Part shown: one piece after another, positions 1 to 5,979 of the stretch
Layout: each line of letters begins with the position of its first letter
How positions within the stretch are numbered: the stretch's first letter is position 1
Source of the DNA: Candidatus Competibacteraceae bacterium
GTDB lineage: Bacteria; Pseudomonadota; Gammaproteobacteria; Competibacterales; Competibacteraceae
Direction: 5' to 3'
Length of the DNA: 6,379 nt
Assembly: GCA_003527885.1 (NCBI GenBank)
Contig: DPWB01000032.1
Location: 1-6,379 of the forward strand
Program-made: the position numbers and the translations under genes
The notes under the pieces: generated by a model
What the model saw: the letters and a program-made list of their open reading frames with translations, nothing else
Told to the model about the DNA's origin: nothing
Database searches by the model: none

Positions 1-82
1 CTCTACCTTGGTTACTTTTTTTTTCAAGCAGAAGACGGCATACGAGATCTAGTACGGTCTCGTGGGCTCGGAGATGTGTATA
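1..82. other. Illumina Nextera adapter/flow-cell sequence (assembly artefact)
   Basis: This stretch is synthetic. A run of nine T (16-24) is followed by the 24-base Illumina P7 oligo (25-48), an 8-base index CTAGTACG (49-56; as I recall, the adapter form of Nextera index N702) and the Nextera read-2 adapter starting GTCTCGTGGGCTCGG (57-82). The poly-T before P7 matches the linker by which P7 is grafted to the flow cell, so the reads ran through the insert, the whole adapter and beyond. Bases 1-15 match nothing I know and are probably junk base calls. The adapter match stops after base 82, eight bases short of the end of the transposon mosaic end. Genomic DNA begins at 83 or 84. Confidence 0.97.
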
Positions 83-83
83 C

Positions 84-536
84 GACGATGGGCAAGAAAT
101 AGTCGATGAAATCCCGGTGACCGGGACCGATGCCACGGGCGCATTGAATCTCGTCGGCGCGCTTGAAAGTGTTGTTGATGCGCTCGACCACCACCGGCAC
201 CGAATCGACCGGATAGAGTGACTGGTCGGGATACATCGACATGTAGGAATTGTTGTCGGCGGCGACCTGCCAGCCGGACAGATAAATGGCCTTGACTCCG
301 GCCTTGGCCTGCTGCATCGCTTGGCCGCCGGTCAGCGCGCCCAGACAGTTGACGTAGGGGGTGGTGGTGATCAGGTTCCACAGCTTTTCGGCGCCCCGTT
401 GCGCCAAGCTGTATTCGACCGGTAGATTGCCGCGCAGCCGCGCGACATCTTCGGCGCTGTAACCGCGCTTGATGCCCTTCCAGCGGGGATTCTCGGCCCA
501 ATCTTTTTTCAGTTGCTCAACGCTTAGAAATGACAT
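84..536 (-). CDS. aceA: Isocitrate lyase, N-terminal part (artificially truncated)
   Basis: Isocitrate lyase splits isocitrate into glyoxylate and succinate, the first step of the glyoxylate shunt, and lets cells grow on acetate or fatty acids. About 151 codons are present. The translation follows E. coli AceA closely from memory: PRWxGIxRxYSAEDV near the N-terminus, then LGALTGGQAMQQAKAG, YLSGWQVAADNN, MYPDQSLYP, VVERINNTFKRADEIQ and YFLPIV just before the break. The family is about 430 residues, so roughly two thirds, including the catalytic KKCGHMGGK loop, is missing. The start at 534-536 (MSFLSVEQL) is chosen because AGAGGATAGGA lies just upstream and family similarity begins there; the open frame continues upstream to 641 with no likeness to the family. 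The break is where adapter sequence begins, so the gene is probably intact in the organism. The next codon is normally Ala, consistent with the C at base 83. It is divergent from glk. Confidence 0.95.
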
Positions 537-755
537 TTTTCCTATCCTCTTTGGGGGTTTATGGCATTGTGGCTCAAAACCTGCTCGCTGCGATTTTTCG
601 AAAAAGCCCCGCACGATTTTATGTCGTAGAATTGAAGGCACATCGAGAAATTGTGGTTATCTTAATGCCGCTATGCAACATTTTACAAGTCGATTACATC
701 TTGACCGCTCCCACCCTCGAACCAGCCCACCCTTTCAATCGGCAGGAAACTGGCC
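537..755. promoter_or_regulatory. Divergent aceA/glk intergenic region
   Basis: These 219 bases are clearly more AT-rich than the flanking genes and must hold the promoters of both divergent genes. A perfect 12-base palindrome TTTTTCGAAAAA lies at 594-605, about 58 bases upstream of the aceA start, and could be an operator. A minus-strand TAAAAT (complement of 616-621) matches the sigma-70 -10 consensus at 5 of 6 positions, but I see no good -35 at 16-18 bases from it. On the plus strand TTGAAG (632-637) and TTATCT (657-662) are 19 bases apart, which is a weak pair. The aceA ribosome site AGAGGATAGGA and the glk site AGGA (743-746) sit at the two edges. None of the promoters is certain. Confidence 0.45.
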
Positions 756-1715
756 ATGATCCAGCACACGCCCAAGACCCCGGATTTGGTCGCCGACATC
801 GGCGGCACCAACGCTCGTTTCGCGCTGGCGGCGCCGGATGGCCGCATCAGCGCCGAGCGCATTCTGAGCGGCGCCGCCTATCCCGATCTGATCCAGGCCG
901 CCGCCGCCTATTTGCGCGATATTCCAGAACCGCGCCCCCGGCGCGCCGCCGTCGCCGTCGCTACGCCTGTCACCGGCGATTGGATTCAATTCACCAACAG
1001 CCCGTGGTCGTTTTCCACGGAGGCCGCCCGTCAGGCGCTGGGGCTAGAACGGCTAGTGATTCTAAACGACTTCACGGCGCTGGCGCTGGCGCTGCCGCTG
1101 CTTGGCCCGGCCGAACGCCGGGCGGTCGGCGGCGGCACGGCGGTTGAGAAAGCCCCCATCGCCTTGCTGGGCGCGGGTACCGGCTTGGGTGCATCGGGGC
1201 TGATATGGTCGGGCAACCACTGGATTCCGCTGGAAGCCGAAGGCGGCCATGCCACCTTTTCCGCTTCCGACGCGCGGGAGTGGGCGGTCTATCAAATCTT
1301 ACAGCAGCGCTTCGGCCATGTCTCACCCGAACGGTTGTTGTCCGGGCCAGGCCTGGTCAACGCCTACACCGCGCTAGCTGAAACCCAAGGCTGGCGGGCC
1401 GAAAATCTGACCCCGGCCGATATCACCGACCGGGCTATGGCGGGAAGCTGCCCCCACTGCGTCGAGGTACTGGAACTGTTTTGCGGTGCACTGGGTACGG
1501 CGGCGGGCAATCTGGCGATCACTCTGGGCGCGCGCGGCGGCGTCTATATCGGCGGCGGCATCGTTCCCCGCCTCGGCAAGCTCTTCGACCGTTCCCCGTT
1601 CAGGGCGCGCTTCGAAACCAAAGGCCGGTTCAGCGCGTATCTGGCCGCCATCCCGACTTGGGTGATCACCGCCGCCAATCCGGCATTAAGAGGCGCGGCG
1701 GCGGCGCTTGGCTGA
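756..1715 (+). CDS. glk: Glucokinase (E. coli Glk family)
   Basis: Glucokinase phosphorylates cytoplasmic glucose with ATP to give glucose 6-phosphate. The 319 residues match the usual length (E. coli 321). Landmarks in order: phosphate-1 loop DIGGTNARFAL (14-24); PVTGDWIQFTN (71-81); ILNDFTALALA (102-112), whose Asp105 corresponds to the catalytic base; LGAGTGLGASG (138-148); EGGH (162-165), glucose-contacting Glu and His; the SPERLLSGPGLVNAY segment (190-204) with the second conserved Glu; and GGVYIGGGIVPR (261-272) near the C-terminus. All expected active-site residues are present, so I expect a working enzyme of the non-ROK bacterial glucokinase group. The start has AGGA nine bases upstream, and the family motif begins 13 residues in. 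It stands alone: aceA diverges from it and the pterin dehydratase converges, with 23 bases between the two stop codons and no clear terminator hairpin there. Confidence 0.96.
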   Translation: MIQHTPKTPDLVADIGGTNARFALAAPDGRISAERILSGAAYPDLIQAAAAYLRDIPEPRPRRAAVAVATPVTGDWIQFTNSPWSFSTEAARQALGLERLVILNDFTALALALPLLGPAERRAVGGGTAVEKAPIALLGAGTGLGASGLIWSGNHWIPLEAEGGHATFSASDAREWAVYQILQQRFGHVSPERLLSGPGLVNAYTALAETQGWRAENLTPADITDRAMAGSCPHCVEVLELFCGALGTAAGNLAITLGARGGVYIGGGIVPRLGKLFDRSPFRARFETKGRFSAYLAAIPTWVITAANPALRGAAAALG

Positions 1716-1738
1716 TCCCTCAGCGAACCAGACAATGC

Positions 1739-2068
1739 TCAGACCGATAGCTCGTTCACCTTAGCCGCCATGATGAAATCATTTTCGTGTAGGCCGTTGA
1801 TCTTATGCGTATAAAAAAGCACAGTGGCACTGCCCCAGCCAAAAGCGATGTCGGGATGGTGGCCTTCCCGTTCGGCCAGTTCGCCGACCCGATTGACAAA
1901 CGCCAACGCGGCGGCGAAATCCTTGAAGCGGAACTGGCGCTCCAACCGGGTGCCGTTTTCCAACAACCGCCAATCCGGCGCTTGCGCCAACAAGGTTTCG
2001 GCCTCATCCAGCGCGAGCGGCGGAATGCCGCCGCGACAAGGGATACACGTCTTCTCGGACAGGTTCAT
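1739..2068 (-). CDS. phhB: Pterin-4a-carbinolamine dehydratase
   Basis: 4a-hydroxytetrahydrobiopterin dehydratase (EC 4.2.1.96) removes water from the 4a-carbinolamine that aromatic amino acid hydroxylases form, so that the pterin cofactor can be recycled. The 109-residue protein is of usual length. It begins with the common bacterial leader CIPCRGGIPPL (8-18), contains DWRLLENGTRLERQFRFKDFAAAL (32-55), and has the active-site histidine pair EGHHPDI (68-74) with a third histidine at 88 in YTHKINGLHENDF, the spacing expected for the catalytic triad. The start at 2066-2068 is preferred because GAGG precedes it at about 7 bases and the family leader follows; the frame runs open to 2173 without support. 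No phenylalanine hydroxylase (phhA) is next to it, so the physiological partner is not shown here; related proteins in other bacteria have been proposed to act in molybdopterin metabolism. Confidence 0.93.
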   Translation of the reverse strand: MNLSEKTCIPCRGGIPPLALDEAETLLAQAPDWRLLENGTRLERQFRFKDFAAALAFVNRVGELAEREGHHPDIAFGWGSATVLFYTHKINGLHENDFIMAAKVNELSV

Positions 2069-2158
2069 CAGGCACCTCGCTATGGGCTTTCCGGGTATTA
2101 AAACCCTTGAATGAGAACGGCCAGATTGGGAAAAATCCACTGGCGAGGCCGATTCGCT

Positions 2159-2164
2159 TATACT
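2159..2164 (+). promoter_or_regulatory. Possible -10 element for the haem protein/nudJ unit
   Basis: TATACT matches the sigma-70 -10 consensus at 5 of 6 positions and lies about 40 bases upstream of the start of the secreted haem protein. No convincing -35 is found at the normal distance (2136-2142 reads TCCACTG), so an activator or another sigma factor would be needed if it is used. It lies in the 134-base AT-richer gap between this gene and the divergent pterin dehydratase. Confidence 0.35.
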
Positions 2165-2202
2165 GTTCGCCAAAGTGTCGACCCAACAGGGAGAATCCGC
2201 AC

Positions 2203-2814
2203 ATGCGATTCGTTTCGATTCCCGCCCTGGGCGTGATGCTGCTGGCCACCGGCATCGCCCTGACTCCCTATATAGGGACCGCCGCGCCCCCGAAGAAATC
2301 CCCGGAAAAAACGCCTCCCGAAATCATCGCCAGCCGGGAAGCGGCTCAACAGTTCGGCGCAGCCTTGAAAGAGGCCCTGCAACACGCCATCGACAACGGC
2401 GGTCCAGCCAACGGGATCAGCGTCTGCCACGATAAAGCCGGACAAATCGCCGCCGAGTTTTCTCAGCAAAAGGGCATCCTGATCGGTCGGACCAGCCTGA
2501 AAACCCGCAATCCCAACAACGCGCCAGACAACTGGGAACTGGCGGTGCTCAAACAGTTCGAAGCCCGCAAAGACCAAGGCGAACCCGCTGATTCGCTGGA
2601 ATTCGCCGCGGTGATCGAAGACGATCAAGGCAAGAAAACTTTCCGCTACATGAAAGCCATCCCCACCGCCGCGCTCTGCGTGAAATGTCACGGCGAGAGC
2701 ATCGAGGCCGAGGTGGAGGGCAAACTGAAGGAACTGTATCCGAACGATCAGGCGCGCGGTTTCAAGGAAGGCGATCTGCGCGGCGCGTTCACCCTGGCCG
2801 CACCGGTTCCCTGA
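2203..2814 (+). CDS. Periplasmic single-haem c-type protein, DUF3365/Tll0287-like
   Basis: The 203-residue protein has an N-terminal signal peptide (basic start MRF, hydrophobic core from about 4 to 27, likely cut near GTAA at 25-28) followed by a Pro/Lys-rich linker and a single c-type haem motif CVKCH (159-163). The middle carries ISVCHDKAGQIAAEFS (72-87) and GRTSLKTRNPNNAPDNWE (95-112), and the end has LRGAFTLA, all typical as I recall of the DUF3365 (Tll0287-like, PAS-like fold) family. In the cyanobacterial member the haem iron is reported, from memory, to bind His and Cys; Cys75 would be the candidate thiolate here. Family members are thought to be redox or signal-sensing proteins, but the role is unsettled and nothing here fixes it. 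The start is chosen by AGGGAG (2188-2193) and the signal peptide. Three different stop codons (TGA TAG TAA) follow in tandem, and nudJ starts 16 bases after the first. Confidence 0.88.
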   Translation: MRFVSIPALGVMLLATGIALTPYIGTAAPPKKSPEKTPPEIIASREAAQQFGAALKEALQHAIDNGGPANGISVCHDKAGQIAAEFSQQKGILIGRTSLKTRNPNNAPDNWELAVLKQFEARKDQGEPADSLEFAAVIEDDQGKKTFRYMKAIPTAALCVKCHGESIEAEVEGKLKELYPNDQARGFKEGDLRGAFTLAAPVP

Positions 2815-2830
2815 TAGTAAAGGGCAACGC

Positions 2831-3274
2831 ATGGACTGGTTACCGCGCCTGACCGTCGCCACCATCGTCGAACGCGATGGCCGCTTTCTACTGGTCGAGG
2901 AGTACGCCGATGGGGACGGGTTGGTTTACAACCAACCGGCCGGCCATTTGGACGAGCACGAAACGCTGGCGGCGGCGGCCATCCGGGAAACCCTGGAAGA
3001 GACGGCCTGGGAAGTTCAAATAGACGCCATCGTCGGCGTCTACTATTGGACTCATCCCAAGGGTCATACCTTCGTGCGCACCTGCTTCGCCGGCACCGCC
3101 TTGCAGCATCATCCCGACCAACCGCTGGATCAGGGCATTGAGCGGGCGCTGTGGTTGACCCACGAGGAAATCGCCGCCTTGGGACCAAAATTGCGCAGCC
3201 CCCTGGTGTTACGTTGTATCGATGATTATCTGGCGGGGAAACGTCATCCGCTAGACTTGTTCCATTACCTTTAA
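2831..3274 (+). CDS. nudJ: NudJ-like Nudix hydrolase (phosphatase NudJ)
   Basis: Nudix enzymes cleave X-linked nucleoside diphosphates; NudJ (YmfB) of E. coli hydrolyses nucleoside tri- and diphosphates and thiamine precursor pyrophosphates. The 147-residue protein has the family start (LTVATIVERDGRFLLVEE), the NQPAGHL segment (34-40) and a Nudix box from Gly38: G-x5-E44-x7-R52-E53-x2-E56-E57-T-A-W. The metal-binding REx2EE core is intact; the usual terminal glycine is Ala59, a substitution I recall in other NudJ-like proteins. LRSPLVLRCIDDYLAGKRHPLD (121-142) closely resembles the NudJ C-terminus. It starts at ATG after AAAGGG (2819-2824), a ribosome site that overlaps the third stop codon of the preceding gene, so the two are very likely cotranscribed. 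In E. coli nudJ sits by mnmA; mnmA is not visible here. Confidence 0.92.
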   Translation: MDWLPRLTVATIVERDGRFLLVEEYADGDGLVYNQPAGHLDEHETLAAAAIRETLEETAWEVQIDAIVGVYYWTHPKGHTFVRTCFAGTALQHHPDQPLDQGIERALWLTHEEIAALGPKLRSPLVLRCIDDYLAGKRHPLDLFHYL

Positions 3275-3283
3275 GCAACTCTG

Positions 3284-4324
3284 CTATTTTGTCATGAGTT
3301 TCAACGCTTCGACATCGGCTCTCTGTTGCTTGCGTTCGGCAAGCGGTAGTGGGATGACCCCCAAATTGTATAAGTAACCGGCGGTGCCTATGGCATCGTC
3401 AGAAGTCAGCTCGGCCAAGTACTCCTTAAAACCCGGAATGAGGTTTATATGCGATTTCTTTATAAACACCATTAGCGGAAATGTCAGAGCATATTTATTT
3501 TGAGCGACATTAACCAAGGTCGGCTGCATTTTATCCAGCGTTAAAACTTTTAAATTCTCTCTTAGGCTTACCGTTAATGGCAATAGACTCAATGCGTCCG
3601 GGGCTTGTTTTAAGTCGGCCACAGCATCTGTAAAACGCGGATATTCGCTATAGAAACCATCCTTGCGAAAGTTCTTACAGGCCGACTCAAAATCTTTCGG
3701 ATTGTTGGCCTCTAATCCTTTGAAGTAGCTTACTTCTCTGCACCCCGATAAGATGATGGCTGATAGATAGGTCTGATAAAGGCCGAGGGCTGGATCGGGT
3801 CCCAAAACTTGAATCTTGGCGTCGGGCAACGCCGGATTGATGTCTTTCCAGGTTTTGTAAGGATTGGGAATCAGTTTTCCGTTATCTTTTGGATCGGGGA
3901 TATCCTTGGCTACAGCTAAGAAGATATCTTTTCGGGCGAGCTCGCTAAACCTGCTCCCTGGAGTTTGAGCCGCAACCAGCGCATCGTGGCCCAGCTTGAA
4001 ACGAACAATTTCAGTGACTCCATTCTTATTACACGACTCAAACTCAGCCGGCTGAATATCCCGAGTTGCCGTATTGATGTTCGGTGTTTCTCCTGCGGTG
4101 CTCGCGCAGAAAAGTTTAAAACCGGTAGCCGTGTTATTGTATAAAGCTTGTGGTGGTTTGTATTGCGGCGCTTTGCTGACAAATTGCTCTCCGGCTTTGA
4201 GCAGCAAAGGAATTGAAGTAAGTCCGCCTGCGACGGTGACATGATCAGGAACATTTTGGGCAGCAGAAACCCCGACTGTGACAATCCCCATCAAAATACC
4301 TAAAAGTACTTTTTTCTCAAGCAT
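3284..4324 (-). CDS. PstS-like periplasmic substrate-binding protein, divergent
   Basis: A 346-residue exported protein: signal peptide MLEKKVLLGILMGIVTVGVSA, likely cut after residue 21 or 22. The mature part follows the layout of proteobacterial phosphate-type binding proteins (PBP-like/PstS family): TGFKLFC (67-73), FESCNKNGVTEIVRFKLGHDALV (95-117), LARKDIFLAVAKDIPD (129-144), NPYKTWKDINPALPDAKIQVLGPDP (154-178), FIKKSHINLIPGFKEYLAELTS (287-308) and GYLYNLGVIPLPLAERK (316-332). Four cysteines (73, 98, 195, 216) could form two disulfides. Oddly, the loop that in relatives reads about PTSGTRDAF, supplying phosphate ligands, is here PALGLYQTY (178-186), and the GENDN-like segment I recall from relatives is absent, so the ligand may not be phosphate. 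Base composition is about 40% GC in sampled rows, far below the neighbours. No pstCAB is present. The start is fixed by a strong GGAGGGGG six bases upstream. The stop lies 9 bases from that of convergent nudJ. Confidence 0.8.
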   Translation of the reverse strand: MLEKKVLLGILMGIVTVGVSAAQNVPDHVTVAGGLTSIPLLLKAGEQFVSKAPQYKPPQALYNNTATGFKLFCASTAGETPNINTATRDIQPAEFESCNKNGVTEIVRFKLGHDALVAAQTPGSRFSELARKDIFLAVAKDIPDPKDNGKLIPNPYKTWKDINPALPDAKIQVLGPDPALGLYQTYLSAIILSGCREVSYFKGLEANNPKDFESACKNFRKDGFYSEYPRFTDAVADLKQAPDALSLLPLTVSLRENLKVLTLDKMQPTLVNVAQNKYALTFPLMVFIKKSHINLIPGFKEYLAELTSDDAIGTAGYLYNLGVIPLPLAERKQQRADVEALKLMTK

Positions 4325-4477
4325 GATATCCCCCTCCAGAAACTTCTCTCTGGTAAAACCTATTGTAGCGGGTGAATAAAAACCCGCTAGACATTCACAT
4401 ACTAAGCGCTCGACTCTAAAAATTAACTAGCACTTTCAATTAACTTAGTCCGCTTACCAAATACTCCGGCTTAACAG
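4325..4477. promoter_or_regulatory. AT-rich gap between livF and the PstS-like gene
   Basis: Both flanking genes read on the minus strand. This 153-base gap should hold the end of the liv transcript and the leader of the PstS-like gene. On the minus strand TACAAT (complement of 4362-4367) is a good -10 match about 38 bases from the start codon, without a clear -35. Also present are an 8-base direct repeat AATTAACT (4421-4428 and 4438-4445) and CTAAGCGC at 4402-4409, repeated at 4478-4485 across the livF stop. A five-base inverted pair (4336-4340 with 4349-4353) abuts the ribosome site GGAGGGGG. I see no PhoB box. No gene is visible. Confidence 0.4.
4366..4389. repeat. Perfect 8-base inverted repeat, possible terminator or operator
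   Basis: TAGCGGGT and ACCCGCTA form an 8-base perfect stem (4366-4373 with 4382-4389) around an AT-rich 8-base loop. It lies about 90 bases past the livF stop, so it could end the liv transcript. However, the minus-strand RNA after the stem reads CAATAGGTTTT and lacks an immediate U tract, so a classic intrinsic terminator is doubtful. It also overlaps the possible TACAAT -10 of the PstS-like gene, which would suit an operator. Confidence 0.45.
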
Positions 4478-5212
4478 CTAAGCGCCTAGATACGCTTCCT
4501 TGACACGTTCGTCTCCCAACAATTCCCGGCCGGTACCAGCCAGTATAACGGAACCGGTCTCCAGCACGTAGGCGCGTGACGCAATTCGCAACGCCATGTT
4601 AGCGTTTTGTTCCACCAGCAAGATGGTGGTGCCGGCCCGATTGATGTCGGCGATGATGCGGAAGATGTCCTGGACCAAGCGCGGCGACAAACCCATGGAA
4701 GGCTCATCCAGCAGCACCAGCCGCCCCCGGCTCATCAGCGCTCTAGCTACCGCCAACATCTGCTGCTCGCCGCCGGACAAGGTTCCACCCGCCTGATGCT
4801 GGCGTTCCTTGAGCCGAGGGAAGGTTTGAAAAACCCGGTCGTAATCGGCTTCGATTTCGCCTTTATCCGCCCGCTGCCAGGTCGCCAGCCGCAAGTTCTC
4901 CACGACGCTGAGGTTGCCGAAAATTCCCCTGCCTTCCGGTACTTGGGCGATGCCCAAACCGACGATCCGGTGCGCGGGAACGCGCTTCAAGTCCCGGCCC
5001 TCGAACGAAATCCTGCCGCTATAGTTCACCAGGCCGGAAACAGCCCGCAGGATCGAGGTCTTGCCCGCGCCGTTCGCGCCGATCAAGGTGACGATCTCGC
5101 CTTTCTCGACCCAAAATGAAACGCCTTGCAAGGCCCGGATGCCGTCGTAGCTCACCACCAGATCGCGGACGTCCAGTAACTTGTTTTCCCGCTCGACCGT
5201 CGCGCCGCTCAT
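4478..5212 (-). CDS. livF: Branched-chain amino acid-type ABC transporter ATPase LivF
   Basis: One of the two cytoplasmic ATPases driving a high-affinity branched-chain amino acid-type (HAAT) importer. In its 244 residues: Walker A GANGAGKT (45-52), Q-loop Gln90 in AQVPEGRGIFGNLSVVENL, signature LSGGEQQ (145-151), Walker B LVLLDE (165-170), and SMGLSPRLV after it. The switch position reads LLVEQNANMAL, with Gln202 where LivG has His; this EQN form is normal for LivF and not a defect. The C-terminus VKEAYLGA is typical. The start at 5210-5212 is chosen because the preceding livG ends TGA inside ATGA (4-base overlap), giving translational coupling, and GGGGGAGGGT lies just upstream; the open frame continues to 5395 only as a shadow of livG. 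The real substrate cannot be read from the ATPase; amides, urea or aromatic acids are possible for this family. Confidence 0.94.
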   Translation of the reverse strand: MSGATVERENKLLDVRDLVVSYDGIRALQGVSFWVEKGEIVTLIGANGAGKTSILRAVSGLVNYSGRISFEGRDLKRVPAHRIVGLGIAQVPEGRGIFGNLSVVENLRLATWQRADKGEIEADYDRVFQTFPRLKERQHQAGGTLSGGEQQMLAVARALMSRGRLVLLDEPSMGLSPRLVQDIFRIIADINRAGTTILLVEQNANMALRIASRAYVLETGSVILAGTGRELLGDERVKEAYLGA

Positions 5213-5979
5213 CCCACCGGACCCTCCCCCAGATAAGCTTCCAGCACCTTGGGATGGTTCTGGATCTGCTCCGGCGTTCCATCGGCGATGGTCTCGCCGA
5301 AATCCAAGACCTTGAGGCGCTCGCAAATCCCCATCACCAGTTTCATCTGGTGTTCGATCAGCAAAATGGTGAGCTTGAATTCCTTGCGAATCCACAGGAT
5401 AAATTCCATCAGCCGGTCGATTTCATTGGGGTTCATCCCCGCCGCCGGCTCGTCCAGCAGCAACAGCTCCGGTCCGATGGCCAGGGCGCGGGCGATCTCC
5501 AGACGCCGCTGCAAGCCGTAGGGCAGATTCTTGGCGGTCTCGCCGGCCATGGCCTCCAAGTGAAAAATCGCCAGCAGCCGCCGGGAATTCTCGATGATGC
5601 GCCGCTCCTCGCGCGGGTAGCGGCCGATCTGCAACAGCGCTTCCAGCGGGCTGTAATCGGCTTGGGCGTAATGGGCGATCCGCACGTTGTCCAGCACCGA
5701 CAAATCCCGAAACAGCCGGATATTCTGGAAAGTGCGACCGATCCGCAGCGCGGTGATCTGGTGTGGGGTCTTGCCCACCAGTTCCGTTCCCTTGAACCGG
5801 ATGCTGCCCTCGGACGCCCGATAGACGCCGGTGATCAGATTGAAAACCGTGGTCTTGCCCGCGCCGTTGGGACCGATCACGCCCACCAGCTCGCCCGCCT
5901 GGAGCGCCAGATTGAACTCGGAGACCGCGCACAGGCCGCCGAAGTAATGTTTGACCTTACTGGCCGCGAGCAATGTCAT
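5209..5979 (-). CDS. livG: Branched-chain amino acid-type ABC transporter ATPase LivG
   Basis: The partner ATPase of LivF in a HAAT-family importer. The 256 residues carry Walker [10 protein letters not shown] (36-44), Q-loop Gln85 in [12 protein letters not shown], a LivG-style signature [15 protein letters not shown] (152-166) in place of LSGGQ, Walker [15 protein letters not shown] (171-184) and the switch His210 in [13 protein letters not shown]. The C-terminus [11 protein letters not shown] is the family norm. The insert from about 105 to 125 ([20 protein letters not shown]) is the helical region usual for LivG. Its start codon lies 23 bases inside the end of livM, and its stop overlaps the livF start, so livM-livG-livF are one transcription unit. 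The start has only a weak ribosome site (GAGAA about 6 bases upstream), consistent with coupling to livM translation. Confidence 0.95.
   Translation of the reverse strand: MTLLAASKVKHYFGGLCAVSEFNLALQAGELVGVIGPNGAGKTTVFNLITGVYRASEGSIRFKGTELVGKTPHQITALRIGRTFQNIRLFRDLSVLDNVRIAHYAQADYSPLEALLQIGRYPREERRIIENSRRLLAIFHLEAMAGETAKNLPYGLQRRLEIARALAIGPELLLLDEPAAGMNPNEIDRLMEFILWIRKEFKLTILLIEHQMKLVMGICERLKVLDFGETIADGTPEQIQNHPKVLEAYLGEGPVG

Noticed and set aside
24..133. Unusual C-terminal domain or frameshift in isocitrate lyase
   Set aside because: The tail is a translation of Illumina adapter, not biology.
537..641. 35-residue N-terminal extension of isocitrate lyase
   Set aside because: It lies upstream of a good ribosome site and a family-like start, and shows no likeness to the family.
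530..1147. Plus-strand 205-codon open frame
   Set aside because: It overlaps the start of glk in another frame and has Arg/Ala-rich shadow composition with no recognisable motif.
2158..2865. Minus-strand 235-codon open frame opposite the haem protein
   Set aside because: It is antisense to a well-supported gene with a signal peptide and haem motif, and shows no domain of its own.
3274..3290. Terminator between convergent nudJ and the PstS-like gene
   Set aside because: Only a 4-base stem (AGCA/TGCT) followed by ATTTTG is present, too weak to call.
4478..5212. Defective LivF lacking the switch histidine
   Set aside because: The EQN sequence at that position is usual for LivF proteins.
5213..5395. 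61-residue N-terminal extension of LivF
   Set aside because: It lies inside livG in another frame. The ATGA overlap and ribosome site favour the start at 5212.
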